A DNA stretch of 64,000 bases from Icerya purchasi (lineage: Eukaryota > Arthropoda > Insecta > Hemiptera > Monophlebidae), in contig CM077116.1 of assembly GCA_039619475.1 (NCBI GenBank), positions 458,985,576-459,049,575 of the forward strand. Direction: 5' to 3'. Under the pieces are notes generated by a model. The model was not told the origin of the DNA, ran no database searches, and worked only from the letters and a program-made list of their open reading frames with translations. The first letter of the stretch is position 1; the number at the start of each line of letters is the position of its first letter. Position numbers and translations under genes: made by a program. Positions 1 through 12,235 of the stretch are shown here, in pieces.

Positions 1-644
1 GCTTATATATATCTGATCTTTATAACTTTAATGCTTCATTTTTATAATACTTTTAATAATATTGAAAATAAAAAATCTTAGAGTCTTCATGATATAATTC
101 TTTACTTATGTTCAAATCAGAATAACCTCAACGTTGTGCAGAATTAAACACCTGTTAAAACTACTGACTACTCTACGGCATTCACCACTGATCAATATTT
201 ATAATAAATAATTTTTTGTTTTAAATTATTTTATTTTATTATTTTTTATTGTGTACACATATTCTTCTCGTCAATTCCGCAATATTATTCTTTACGGATA
301 ATATTCTTCTCTATTCAGCAGATGTAGACATTTCAGCTGCCAGCAACTTAATTGTCCACTAACCAAATTAGAATAAGCTCTTTCCTTTATACATCTCTCT
401 ATCTCCCCCGCAAAGTATTCTTGCATTGTTTTCACCCTTCGCCCACACACACTGGTTACCACACCTTTAGTTGATTGCTCCCACTTTTGTTATCTAAGAA
501 TGTTCTTAATAAACTTTCTTTGAATTTCAGCCGGCCAAAAAACCTGCTAGAAGAAAGTTCACGCTTAAACTGGAGAGTTGATCCCAACATTCTTATTTCT
601 TTTCTCTACAGTGCCATACTCAGCTTCTGAGCGTTGGCGACTAC
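1..644. other. AT-rich stretch, nothing recognised
   Basis: No coding signal, RNA gene or repeat boundary was recognised. It abuts the tail side of the SINE that follows. Confidence 0.5.
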
Positions 645-970
645 CTATTCGTACATCTCAGCTGTACAGATATAGGTAGCGTACTAGGCAATTATTATAT
701 GCAACGCAGGTGTACACACGCAAGACTTCATTCGGAACTGATTAGTAATCGTTTGATTTATCGATATACAAGTGCAGTTCCGTGTGTGTCTGCTCTGTAC
801 TGACCTAGCGCGCATATGATGTTGTACACCACGGTTTACCATTGCCTTCCACGTGATTATTAGCGATTATTTATTTAATTCTTGTAATAAAGTTCTGTCA
901 TCGCTCGGGATCAAACCCGTGACCTCCGTAACGGAAGTCAAGCGCTCTAGCAACTAGTATTAAGCTATAT
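645..970 (-). repeat. tRNA-derived SINE, copy 1
   Basis: Read on the minus strand, the head resembles a tRNA: TAGAGCGCTTGACTTC followed by a B-box-like GGGTTTGATCCC (complement of 907-918), the two internal pol III promoter parts. The body then runs down to about 645. A second copy in the same orientation lies at 34382-34676, matching over nearly its whole length. The shared 3' part reads CTATATCTGTAC, then TGTACGAATA a few bases on. Copy 1 carries a short insertion near 805-835 absent from copy 2. The cloverleaf is degenerate (the anticodon stem does not pair well), so this is a SINE rather than a tRNA gene. Confidence 0.8.
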
Positions 971-1038
971 AAATCTATCATCCTTCAAAATTCAATTTTG
1001 TTCCTTTCTATGCGACAACATCTCTCCTCTGTTTATTT

Positions 1039-1860
1039 GTCGATTCTATTTTGGTTACCGTTTCCTCAACAAACGTTTTCCGCTTTCTTCTTTCAATCTC
1101 AATTTTTCCTATCCCTCTATCCTTCAAAAATTACGCTTCTCCTCGAGTAAAATTCCATTTTTTTCTCTTATTTCCCATCGTCTGGACAAGATTTATTCTT
1201 TCACAATATCTCTTAGCAAAACTTACTTATCTCCCTTTTGACTACTGCGGGATTTTCTACCTTCTCAAAATACCTTTTTTTTCTTTCGTCATGCAAAACC
1301 AACTGTCTCCTAATTATTAGACAAAAATTTCACTATACCATCAATTCCTTCGCTCTTTTCTCATTGCCACTTACTAACGGCTCTAAGAGCAGGGTATCTG
1401 TTGTTGTTGTTTTTTTGCTATCTCGACAAATAATTACTCGGAGGCCTTTCAACTTCTAATGGATTTATACTGCCGAATTATTTACCATTCTCCGAGCTGC
1501 GGCATTCATTTTCTCCATTCGTCATCTCATCTTTCCACTACCGTTTTTCTCTTGTTACAGCTCCGTACTGCCACTGTATTCTTCTGATTCTTCCTTTGTT
1601 GGCAATCATGATTACATTTTCTTTGAGTCCTCTTCCCTATTCACAGAACGAGACATTTTTTATACTAACCTGTTGTTTCTAATCCCCATAGCGCTCCCTA
1701 TATTTGAACCTTTCCTTCTACACTACTTATCCCGATCCATGTTCCATTTTTTATGCCAGTTTCCAATCGAATTAGAATTTAAAACCTGCAACTAATAGCT
1801 CTGAGCCTGGCTAGTCGTCATTGTCGACTATAGCCACTAGGGGGGGAAAAAAGAGAAAGA
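1039..1860 (+). pseudogene. Decayed I/R1-like LINE ORF2 3' part
   Basis: Pieces in shifting frames match the C-terminal half of the intact ORF2 at 46-50 kb. YFGYRFLNKRFPL at about 1049 matches the ORF2 segment RYLGIFLNSRLSF. A block near 1225-1265 matches the RT thumb segment SKLDFCCFLYG. LTNGSKSRV at about 1370 is the RNase H start (FTDGSK in the intact copy, here with D changed to N). GNHDYIFFESSSLFTERD at about 1600 matches the C-terminal zinc-binding segment. It ends in a G-run and A-rich tail near 1842-1860. Internal deletions and frameshifts make it non-functional. Confidence 0.75.
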
Positions 1861-4800
1861 TGGTCATTCATTGCGTCCGCTGCAATGGAAACAATTATTT
1901 CTAGTCTTGAGCGATGCTCTTCACGTTAGCCACGTGATTCGATTGGGTGTACGGAATTACGATCAAAACGGAATCAATTTTCACGTCCTTTCCCAAGGAT
2001 ATCAGTTAACTTTTCAGTTCCATCGTTAAAAGACTGAACCTATTAAATGTTGTATAGTCAACGAAATTGGCCAGTACTGATCTTAGCATTCCTTCACTTG
2101 CTACAAATTTAATTATTAGGTCTCCAAATCTCTTTTAATTTGATATAATGCACACCATTTTCCGCAACAATCATATCTATTTTTACCTTCAGTCTAAGAA
2201 ATCTCTGTCCTATTTTCAGTTTTCGACTTGCAAAAACTTTCCACAAATCGACACTATAAATGATTTCCGCAGAACCGTCAAATGTTTATTTCCTTCTCAC
2301 GTAAAGGATTGCCATTAATGCGTCGACAAAGCTTGGTGACAGTAAACATAGCTCAGTTTTAAAAAAACCTTCCAAAAAAAAAATAAATTGGAATAAAAGC
2401 GTTTTAATATTAAAAATTTATCAAATGCGCCTTGGCCATTCTCGTTTACGTAACTGGTGGCGTGTATCATAAGTATACGATATTCCGAGAGCACCGGACA
2501 AACTTCAAATAAAATCGTGGTTAATTACGGAAGCGAAATGTTAGTTTACTTCAGAATCTTTAATTTTGCTGATTTTTTTTTTTAAGAATTCCATGGATAT
2601 TGCCAGAAATATTGCAATATACACAATCGTTCATCTCCAGAGCTGTCGTCATGCACTCTTTCTCTAAAGAAATTTCGGATGCCGATTAGTAACGATATCA
2701 TTTTCGTTTTGAGAGTAGTTATTTGTAAAGAAACCTGACTGCCCTTACTACAGCGTTTAAGTTACTGTCATTCTGCTGCTTACAATATTGAATAATAATA
2801 CAATTAGCCTTGAATGTTTTTTTTTAACTTTTTAAAAATGGAAGCTATTGAAACCACCGGAAAATTGAAATTAAAAACTAGATGATATATTTTTATTTTT
2901 TTCAAGAAATGAGAATCAAAAAAAAAACAAAAAAAGATTGGTTTAAACAAATACATATGTATCCGTGTATATAGGAAAATGCATGTAGACCGTAAATCAA
3001 ATTTTGTAACACGATCAAATATGAACAAAATGAGGTATATATGTATATTTTGGTTTATATCATATTTAATATTAATATGAAATCGAAATTAAAATTTAGT
3101 ACTTTTCAATAATCTAAGAAAATATAAAGTTTAGTTATTTTGTAAAAATTATGATCACAATATGGAAATTAATGTTAATCAGCACGTCCTCCATTTGATC
3201 GCACGTATTTAGAAAAACACATCTTATTCCATTTTATAAACTGCATTTACATTCTGAAAGTACTAAGAAGTACACTGTGGTGTAGAATCCCTAGTACTTT
3301 AACAATAAGTTGAAAAGAAAAAAAGAAAAAAAAAGAAAATGGGAAAAAATGAACACACCAATTGCAAATTTGTCGTTTTGGAAAAAAATGTGCACTAGAT
3401 AATTTTATGGCTTGTTAAAGGGGTCAAAAAATTCCATCGCGTGCGACCAGTGTCGCCTTGGCGAGATTATTTCGCAGCAGAGGGACTTAATTTTTTCTCC
3501 GGCTTATAAATCGTAAGGGTATAGAATTTCGCAGACAAAAAACAGCAACATGATAAAATGAAATGCCGACGAGTATTTTTGTAATCAGATTTATCATGTC
3601 CACTAATGCTCGAGTTTTCCGGTTGGACAGTAGCCTCAAAATATTCGAATTTCTCGGAAAATAAACAAGATCCGCGACGTTTTGATATATTGCATAGGGA
3701 AACATTTCCGTATAACGGCAGTTCTTAGCTCCATTACGCAAACACAAAACACCGAATACGGCCGTATTTCGATTTTCTAGGCACATAACCGAAGAGCAGA
3801 TAAATCAGTCTATCGTATTATCCGAAATACTAAGAACGGAACAACAAAGAAAAAGATAACGCTTCGCAAAAATGAAATATTCTAAATAGAAAAGCAAATA
3901 AATGTCGTTTTCCGAAGAATATATTCTATTTCCTACTAATACGTATGTATGTATGCGGGCTGTTGCACGAACAAGCACCCATCCGGTACGCATATATTTT
4001 TATATATGTGTATGTACACACACACACATATATATATATATATTTATATATACGTATATTATCATTTTTCGGGGGGGGGGGGTGCAGAACTGATAAAAAT
4101 GTTAAGCATAATTTTTTTTTTAATTTACTTACAAATATTCTTTCCAACAGTAAAAGTATAATTAACAAAAAGTGGCTTACTCATTATTTCAGAGAAAATA
4201 CGTAAAACAGAAAAAGTTAATTTCCGTTAAACCGCAGACTAAGAAAAATAATCAACCTTATTTATTTAAGCCTACTATGACACAGCTGCTACACAATAAG
4301 AATTTTTCGGTTTTAGTACAGCGCTATCTTTCGTATGTTCTACGGAACATACATTTTCTTTACTTTTCCATAAATTCTTTATTTTTACACTAATACGAAT
4401 GAAATTGTGACGGCTTCCTTTTCACAAATCTAATTTTAAAAATAACGTTAATTACTCTAAGCTATTGAAGAAATTAATATAATTATTAACACTAAGTATA
4501 ACGAACATCTTAAGACTTTATTGTAGAAAAGCATTTTCGGAAAAGAAAACTTTTGAGGATGTCCGCAAAGGTCGATGTATGAGAAATATCGTTGCGACAC
4601 AAATTGAGTAAACAAGGAACAGAAGTGCAGTAAATAAAAATTAAGAAAGGGTAAAGTGTAAGACAACGTTCAAGAAAACTGCTTTAATTCGGAGTTAAAT
4701 AATTAAATAGCGGACGGCATTAAAATTTATAAAGGAATGAACAATAAAAACAAAATTTTCGAAATTGGTAATAAAAATAAGGAATAGTGAAACGAAAAGG

Positions 4801-4928
4801 TTTGAATAATGTTTTGGTCACTGCTTAATATAATAACGATAATAATAGTATTAATAATAATATTAACAATAATAATCTAATTATTAATATGGAATTGATA
4901 ATAAAAAAAGGGTAGTAGTACACAACAA
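1861..4928. other. AT-rich intergenic DNA, no gene recognised
   Basis: Only short chance ORFs are present, including a 99-codon minus-strand frame at 3487-3786 without recognisable motifs. A CA/TA microsatellite followed by a run of ten or more Gs lies at 4012-4082. No transposon termini were identified. Confidence 0.5.
4012..4062. repeat. (CA)n/(TA)n microsatellite
   Basis: Alternating CA then TA dinucleotides. A homopolymeric G run follows at about 4070-4082. Overlapping small ORFs here are artefacts of the simple repeat. Confidence 0.85.
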
Positions 4929-4930
4929 TG

Positions 4931-4980
<50 letters not shown>
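4928..4980. repeat. (TA)n microsatellite, mariner target
   Basis: About 26 TA dinucleotides end exactly where the mariner left terminus begins. The last TA acts as one half of the target-site duplication. Confidence 0.9.
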
Positions 4981-4983
<3 letters not shown>

Positions 4984-6266
4984 TATGATTAATAAGTATC
5001 GGGAATTCGTAAATAAAACAAGTTTGTGTTACCTTTCGGGCAAATTTATTTTATCCCTTCAAAATAACTTCCACCTGAAGCAACACACATACGCCAACGC
5101 TTGACCCAATCATCCACACATTTTTGGTAGGCCGAAACAGAAATGTTTTTCAGCACCTTCGTCGCGTTCTGTTTTATGGCTTCCAGAGACTCAAATCTTT
5201 TTCCATTTAAGCTGATGAAAAAGAAAAGAGTCACATGGAGCCATATCTGGTGAATACGATGCCTGCTGGAGGATATTTACGCTGTGTTTTTGGTCAAAAA
5301 ATCCATCACAATCCGCGCTTTGTGTGACGGCACATTATCGTGCTGCAAAATCCAACTGCTGTCGGCCCACAACAAATCCGGCCGTTTGCGGCGCACAATA
5401 TCTCTCAAACGCTTCAAAACAGCAAAGTAATACTCTTTGTTGACCGTTTCACCCGGTGGCAAGAACTCGTAATGAACAACACCTCGGTAATCGAAGAAAA
5501 CCGTTAGCATAACCTTGATTTTCGAGCGGCTTTGGCGCGATTTTTTCAGTTTTGATTCGCCCTTAAGGCGCCATTCGGATGAGTGTTGGACTGTTTGCAT
5601 GTCGTATTCATAGACCCATGTCTCGTCTCCCGTAATTATCCGTTTAATGAAGTTTGGATCACTTTTGAGCCTCGGAAATCATCTCTTCAATAACTTTCTA
5701 TCGATGGTCTTTTTGCAGGCAATTCAGCTCCTTTGGCACAAGTCGTGCACCAAACATCCACAGCAAGGTGCCTCACGGTTCCGTATGAGATGCTGAGATC
5801 ACCAGGCATTCATCTAAGGTTCACATGACTATTTTCGAACACAGTTCTCATTACAATTTCGACGTTTTCGGCGGTATTCGATGTGGAAGGGTATCCAGAA
5901 CGAAGCAAGTATTCAACCACTTCGCAACCACTTTGGAACTATTTAACCATTCGTATTCTCTAGTTTTTGAAAGAGCGGACTCCCCAAATGCTTTCTGCAA
6001 CATTTTGAACGATTTTGTACAAGAAATTTCGTTGAAAACACAAAATTTCAAGCAAACTCTTTGCTCAATAAAATTGTTCGTGTTAAAATGCGACGAAACG
6101 CAACAACTTGTCTGTTGTAAACAGCTGACAACACTAATGATCACATTCCACTCAAATTTGACACAGATGTGGTATAGAAGCTGCCAACTTAAGAAGGAAA
6201 AAAAACGGATCGGTCGAGCGTCGTTAAATTCAAATTAGGAATTCTCGGTACTTATTGATCATACTG
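4981..6266 (-). mobile_element. Mariner DNA transposon, complete ends, dead
   Basis: The element is 1286 bp, the usual mariner size. Its left terminus CAGTATGATTAATAAGTATC and the complement of its right terminus CAGTATGATCAATAAGTACC form inverted repeats of about 28 bp. A TA dinucleotide lies immediately outside each end (4979-4980 and 6267-6268), as expected for mariner insertion. The single transposase gene is on the minus strand and carries several frameshifts. A mariner moves by transposase-mediated cut and paste, so this copy cannot move on its own. Confidence 0.95.
5046..6110 (-). pseudogene. Mariner transposase pseudogene (DD34D)
   Basis: From the N-terminus: a helix-turn-helix segment (EQRVCLKFCVFNE...MLQKAFGESALSKTREYEW) near 6090-5960. 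A frameshifted middle follows at 5850-5650, where SISYGTVRHLAVDV and VPKELNCLQK can be read in different frames. The first catalytic Asp is in GDETWVYEYD (about 5625-5600), the second in HDNVPSHKA (about 5330) and the third in SPDMAPCD (about 5240), reached only after a shift. The C-terminus NATKVLKNISVSAYQKC...WVKRW is at 5180-5090. All three Asp codons survive, but stops and at least three frameshifts separate them. The N-terminal frame extends upstream beyond the likely start. Normal family length is about 345 residues. Confidence 0.93.
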
Positions 6267-6267
6267 T

Positions 6268-6825
6268 ATACACATAGATTATTAATACTAAGGGGATGAG
6301 GTGCGATAAAATTATCTGATTAGGGAAGAAATTTATGTTTTATTGGATTTCCGAGAGCATTAATTCACTTATTTTCAGTTGAAAAAGATTCAGTTAATGT
6401 ATTTCTTATTTTTAAAGTGGTAATTACCTTCATTTTTTTTCGCTTCATTAATTTCCGAGATTGTTATTCGTCATCTCAGTCACGTATTTTTTTTAAGCAG
6501 CTTTTCTTGATATCATCGCCTGAAAAAGTTGAATCTCCACTTTTTTTCGAACTTCAGTTGAAACTGTATCTCCATTCTATTCGATGGTTGCCCAGTCTCC
6601 TGGATTTTCCTCGGTTTTCGGAATTAAGCAGTTAGCTGAGTATTTTTAGGTTCGTCTCGTAAAACACGTTGTCATTATTATTATCATTATTCCATTTAAA
6701 ATAAATAAAACTACGGGTGGTAGTTTTTATAATTAACGGTAAAACAAAAAGGTTATTCTTAATGTTTACATTTGTTACTTTTATTCGTTTCTCTTTCGAT
6801 CGGAAATAGAGGAACACAGAAATAC

Positions 6826-6880
<55 letters not shown>

Positions 6881-7479
6881 GATAAATAGATAGATATTAT
6901 ATGTATATGTTTCTACTTTAATTTTTTTAATTAAAAATCAAACTTTTTGATTCATTTATTAATATTCTTTAATTTTCTGGTTTCTGAATCAGAATAAATA
7001 CATTTCTTTCATAACCCTTAATCTAGGAATACTTTTATAAGTTAGCTAATATTCCGATCTTAGCTGCTATATTGAACGTTAAAAGTGAACTAAACTTTAA
7101 TGAATTAGTTTACAATGTATGAAATATAGCCAAAATATTAATAATGCTTTTTTTTTGTTGTTAAACACCGTATTTTTAATTTTATTTATTTTTTCTTCCT
7201 AATTCTATTTAATTATTGTGCGAATCGAAAACAATCTAATACAACACTGAAAATATTCTTATTCTTTAAAATTTGGAAGAGTACCATTGGAAAGCCGAGA
7301 AAAAGGAACTGGCCCCCATACTCTCATTAGTGCCATTGGTCTTTGTACATTATGAACCTTAACTTCACAATCCTCGATGCCCTGTCAAAGGTATGGGACT
7401 TACTCTACTTTACCATTGGTAAGATATTGCCCAAAAACATCATCCAATAGGCAAGAAAAACGACTCTCAGTCTGCGACA
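6268..7479. other. AT-rich intergenic DNA with TA/GA microsatellite
   Basis: A compound (TA)n(GA)n microsatellite lies at about 6840-6880. Nothing else was recognised. Confidence 0.5.
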
Positions 7480-9290
7480 GGTTTTAAATAGTTAGAGGGT
7501 ATTGGCAATCCCCGGACTCAAAATTTTGGATCATGTTTACAAAACAGTAATATAGAATGTGCGAAATATGTATACTCATCTTAAAAATGGACGGATGAAA
7601 CTCGGATACAGTTTGGATCAGCGAGATAAGATGACCAAACACAGGAAAGATAAATTCAGACAAAAAGTTGTATACTTTTCGGCCGGTTCTCAAGGGTACA
7701 AACGTATCGATTGTAATCAAAAGCAGATTACATAGACTGAGATCCGTAGCCTATAATGAAAATATGATACTGGTAAAGTTAAAAAGCAATCCTGTTAATA
7801 TTAACGTAGTATAGGTTTATTCCCCGCCGACGTTAGATAAGAATGATAACGAAAAACAGAAAACTTCTACCGTCATCTAAATGATATAACCAAATTAACA
7901 AAATCGCATGAAATGAATATAATCCTACGTGATTGTAATGTAAAAATCGCAAAGGAAAAATAATTGTTAGCCGATGACTTTAGCTTAGGTGCAAGGAACA
8001 AACGAAGAAATGGATTAATACAATTCTGTTTGTTAAGAGAGAAACTCAGGCATTAAACGGATTCTAGTTACTTTTTCGCAGAGGCTGTTTTACCTGAAAA
8101 GCTCCGATGTATAAACAAGGGTAACTCATACGGAATCAAATAGTCTTTATACCAATAGATAAGAAGTATAGAAACGGAATTATAAATATTAAAATACATC
8201 AAAAAATTACGGGATAATGACGCTAAATTAAAAATCGCCGAAGCACTAAATAGGGGATTACAAGAATTAAAAAATGTTAATTTAACGGGTACAGAAGAAT
8301 TATGGAAAGGAATAAGAAAGATAATACGACTATAGCAGGTAAACTATAAAGAAATAAAATAAGTAAAGAACAGAAATGGATGACTAAAGAAATTTCGAGA
8401 TTAAAGGATTTTCGCCGAAAAACTACAATAAAAATACAGGAATACGTCGAAATATTAAATGAAAAAAATAAGAGAAGCAAGAGAAAACCAGACGAATGAT
8501 AAATGCAGAAAATTAGAACATTTACAGGAACCAAATGATGAATTCACCTTGCAAAAAAAAATAAAAGTCATTACTGGAACACATAAACGCAAACAGCAAC
8601 CACACTGATTTAAATAATAAAATTATAGCGGATAAGAACAAGCGTGGAAAAATTACATTAAAGATATATTTAAAGATAATAGGAACGAATTAAAAAATAT
8701 TTAGGATTTTACAGGACCGAATAGACTAAAATCTGAAATTGTTGACGCTATAAATAAGACAAAATACAGGGAAGCCCCTGGTCCAGGCAATATTAAAAAT
8801 GATACATAGTGAATCTATTAGACGAGGATAACAGATACTTATGATTTAACCTCGTCAACCCCACTTTAGGATAAAACTAATTAAAATCCGAAGAATAATC
8901 CGAGAAACTGTACGGATTAATCAGCCTCATGAGCTATTCATTCAGTCTTTCTAGGAATAATTCGAAGACAAATTCATCACAAATATGAAAACAACATAAA
9001 CAACAAACAGTTTGGCTTCTGTAATGACTTAGGTATAAAAAAAGCATTGACGTGCTCGTAAATTTTAGTACAAAAATATCTTGAACATGTGAGAGATGCG
9101 CATTTACGCTCCACTGATTTTCAGCGCGCTTTAAACAATGTGAAAAACATTATGAATTATCACAAGGCTTAGTAGAAATGGAATTGACGAAAAAAAAAAA
9201 ACGAAAGAATAATTAAAATCTTACACTGGAACCAAGCGGCAAATGTAATAAAAACGGACATTAAAAAGTATTAATAAAAAAAATTTATAT
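7480..9290 (+). pseudogene. RTE-like LINE, endonuclease and RT N-part
   Basis: Frameshifted pieces of one LINE. Near 7760-7960 the endonuclease reads LVKLKSNPVNINVV...YSPPTLDKNDNE, then DFSLGARNKRRNGLIQFC at about 7975-8030. Near 8730-8800 the RT entry reads EIVDAINKTKYREAPGPGNI, followed by LISLMSYS, QFGFCNDLGIKKAL and a motif A block DFQRALNNV at about 9130. The last readable block, RIIKILHWNQAANV, ends at about 9260, where foreign DNA begins. The same protein resumes at 10830. Clade is inferred from similarity to animal endonuclease-RT LINEs. It has no intact ORF. Confidence 0.8.
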
Positions 9291-9310
9291 AATAATTAAT
9301 TATTAATCTG

Positions 9311-10825
9311 CGGCCCCGCTTTTATTTTTCAGAATATTTTGTAGTTTCAGATTTTAATGTTAAGATACGCGTATCTGGTAGTCGCACACTAATAAAGTTA
9401 TTTTGTACTTCCTTTTAGTGCATAAATGAAAAGCTATTTTTAAAAAGTTTTTTTTATTTATTTTTTATTTTTTAGTCTGGACTTTTTACTATGTATTTCA
9501 ATAAAAAACAATAAATTTAGAATTGTATTTTATTTTACTTTATTTTATTCAATATCTTGATTATAAGACATTTACAGAAATTTTTATTAAATAATGGATC
9601 GCATTCTTTCTATTATATTGTCTTTTATTTTTCATAAAATACATGCGGAATCCTCAGCACATGAAACACAATGTTTGACTAATAGTGCGATCATTCCATT
9701 AAAATATCACATGATCAAAAAAAAAATATATTTTTTTGAAACTTTTGAGCTTTCGACGCCCCAAGGGTCCGGGTTTAAAATTGGAAATCCAAATGTTCCA
9801 AAGTAAAGAAATACACAAGAATTCGCATTTTTTTAACCTTATTCAAAATTTTTAACTATAAAGCTGAGCCACAAACGGGGGCTACACGTTCTTTTTGGGC
9901 TTTTTAAAACTTTTATTAAACTTCCAATGTTTCGTCAAGAAAATGAAATACGAGTTTGCTCCCGACAAATAGCGCTCTTTCCAACAGTACACCATATGCC
10001 AGGAAAAAAAAATTCCAAAAGTTCGAGCTTTCGAAGCCCTGAGAGGCTAATTTTAAAGTTGGAAACCTAGATGTTCCAAACCAAAGAAATATACGCACAT
10101 GTGCATATTTTCAATCTTGTTCAAAATTTTTAGCTGTAAGACTCGCGCCGCAGGGAGGAAGCTACATATTAGATTTTGCGCCTTTTTTGAACTTTTTGTA
10201 AACTTCGAAAGTCTCATTAAAGAAAAAAAATATGTTTTTGTCCTCGACAAACAGCGATCTTTCCAACAATATATCACATGCCTGAAAAAAAGAAATTTTT
10301 CCCCAAAATGTTGAGCTATCGGCAGCCCGAAGGTCTAATTTTAAAGTTGAAATCCCAGATGTTACATAATATTGTATTGTCATCTATAACAAGCATTTCT
10401 GCAAAAGGACACTTTTTTAATTCATCGGGAAGTAGGTGAAAAATCGTTTCCAAAATCCCACCCCCCATTTCGGCGCCCGAGGGAGTAATTTTGAAATTGG
10501 AAATCCGGATGTTGCATATTATTGTATTGTCATCTATAGCAAGCATTTCTAAAAAAGGACACTTTTTTAATTCATCGGGAAGTAGGTGAAAAATCGTTTC
10601 CAAAATCCCACCCCCCATTTCGGCGCCTGAGGGAGTAATTTTGAAGTTGGAAATCCGGATGTTGCATATTATTGTATTGTCATCTATAGCAAGCATTTCT
10701 ACAAAAGGACACTTTTTTAATTCATCAGGAAGTAGGTGAAAAATCATTCGCAAGATTCCCCGCAGACAGACACACAGAACCACAGAACCACAGACTGACA
10801 AAGCGAGTTAAATAAAAGGCTATAA
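9311..10825 (+). mobile_element. Tandem-repeat element, copy 1 (unclassified)
   Basis: A 1.5 kb insertion bounded by CTGCGGCCCCGCTTTTATTT at the left and CGAGTTAAATAAAAGGC at the right. The inverted copy at 23653-24833 has the same two ends. The interior has units of about 270-290 bp (landmarks near 9745, 10020 and 10310) followed by three 150 bp units (10361, 10511, 10661). It has no coding capacity beyond accidental repeat-derived frames. It interrupts the RTE-like LINE inside its RT. I cannot assign a superfamily. Target duplication is unclear because the flanks are AT-rich. Confidence 0.75.
10361..10760. repeat. 150 bp tandem repeat, 2.7 units
   Basis: Units start at 10361, 10511 and 10661, exactly 150 bp apart and nearly identical. 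Because 150 is divisible by three, a minus-strand frame of 161 codons stays open (10316-10801) and repeats FHLLPDELKKCPF and DDNTIICNI. This looks like a by-product of the repeat rather than a gene. Confidence 0.9.
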
Positions 10826-11170
10826 AGAAAAAGGTTAAACAACGATGTGTATTGCAATCTACTTCATTCAATGTTTACCCTAAAAGGCTCCTAAAATTTT
10901 CTTGTCAAACATACCACAAGGAATACAAGTTAATGGTAATCTATGCTAACGACACAGTTTTGATAACATATGATGAACATGATTTAGTGTAATAGACATT
11001 GAACAAAGTTAGTGACGAATACTCTAAACTAAGCATTAAAATAAATATTGTAAAAAGACTAAACTCTTATAGTGATTTCTAAAACTAATAATATAAAATC
11101 ATCGATTATAAAGATTAAAAGCAGCGTAATTGAACGGGTTAATAATTGTAAATATCTCGAAAATATAATT
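10826..11170 (+). pseudogene. RTE-like LINE, RT C-part after insertion
   Basis: Continuation of the LINE at 7480-9290. KKG at about 10830 is the start of the RT motif B region (KRGVRQGC in related copies). IPQGIQVNG and YANDTVLITY (active-site YADD changed to YAND) follow near 10910-10970. LNKVSDEYSKLSIKI and KSSVIERVNNCKYLE at 10995-11160 are the post-catalytic RT segment. It is frameshifted and catalytically dead. Confidence 0.8.
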
Positions 11171-11419
11171 TTTCGTTTCATTTTTAAACGCTTCGAATTA
11201 TCGGAAATGTGGGGGAACAGAAAGGGTAATATTGGGGAAAATTAGGGGAACCATGGGGGAAATGTAGGTTAATTTCTGAGCTCTGACACCGTAAATTGAG
11301 TTAGTATTCGACTCCTGGATAAAATACTTTGGTTGGTATCTACACTCTGCCCACAGGTCTGTGGTTGTGACGTCACACATTCCAGCTTGCTTGTTTTCTC
11401 ACTATTCCAGGTGTCCTGA

Positions 11420-11817
11420 ACTTTTTCATTTGTCGAGGTCTACACTTTTACCACAAAGCATGTGAAACAAGTAGTGATTTCTCTTCAGACCATGTACCAG
11501 TCATTGACATCTTTGATATTTATCCTTTAATGAAACAGAAAGAACGGCATCTATCATTTAGAAGAACAAACTGGAATACCTTAGTTGTTAAAAAAATTAT
11601 GTTAACTTGAAAGTAAAATTAAAAAGTGCAGAAGATATCGATGAGGTCGTTAATAATATAATCGAATTAATTCAAAATGCGTGCTGCATGGCTACTCAAT
11701 ATGATGACAACCTCAGTAACAGAAAAAAGTATGTTCCAATAGCAATCCGTATGCTTATAAAAGAAATAAGAATAACCAGGAAAAAGTAACAGCTACACCG
11801 TTACCCATCGTATAAGA
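11420..11817 (+). pseudogene. Jockey-like LINE, endonuclease end
   Basis: SSDHVPVIDIFDIYP (about 11480-11530) is the last endonuclease motif (SDH), followed by RRTNWNTL. The frame starting at 11607 (KSAEDIDEVVNNIIELIQ...) fits the linker between endonuclease and RT. Interrupted at 11818 by a hAT MITE. Confidence 0.75.
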
Positions 11818-12235
11818 CAGGCCCGTGCCCAGAATTTTGGAGGGGGGGGGGTGAAAATTTTCTTCGCATATTTATTTTATAACTAACAATACATTTTTCA
11901 CTAATATTCGTACTATTAATAATTTCCATCATTTTGATTTATATATTAATAATTCACATAAATGAATTACTCCGTATAAACATTAATAAAAATTACATAT
12001 GTTATTCATTATACTCGTAATAAAAAATTTTGCATAAAATATTAATGAAGTACCTAAAAATATGGAGTATATTTTTTCTTTTTTCTTTTAAAGGTAGGTA
12101 AGAACACCGTAAAAAATCATCAATATTTATTTTAAATTTGTGATTTTTTTCAGATTTTTGTGTATTCATAATAACTATTTTAGTTCTCATGGGGGGGTTT
12201 AACCCCTAAAACCCGCCCCCGTGGACACGGCCTTG
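11818..12235 (+). mobile_element. hAT-type MITE, copy 1 (418 bp)
   Basis: Flanked by a perfect 8 bp target duplication GTATAAGA (11810-11817 and 12236-12243). Termini CAGGCCCGTGCCCA and CAAGGCCGTGTCCA (complement of the right end) form imperfect inverted repeats of the hAT type. It contains G and C homopolymer runs just inside each end and no coding sequence. A second copy in opposite orientation is at 34727-35160. Confidence 0.93.

Noticed and set aside
901..965. tRNA gene
   Set aside because: B box and part of the D arm are present, but the anticodon stem does not pair, and the unit recurs at 34.6 kb with a long non-tRNA body, so it is a SINE.
3902..4205. Small Tyr/Ile-rich ORFs
   Set aside because: They are translations of the CA/TA microsatellite.
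10316..10801. 161-aa repeat protein gene
   Set aside because: The frame exists because a 150 bp tandem repeat is divisible by three. The DNA lies inside a non-coding mobile element.
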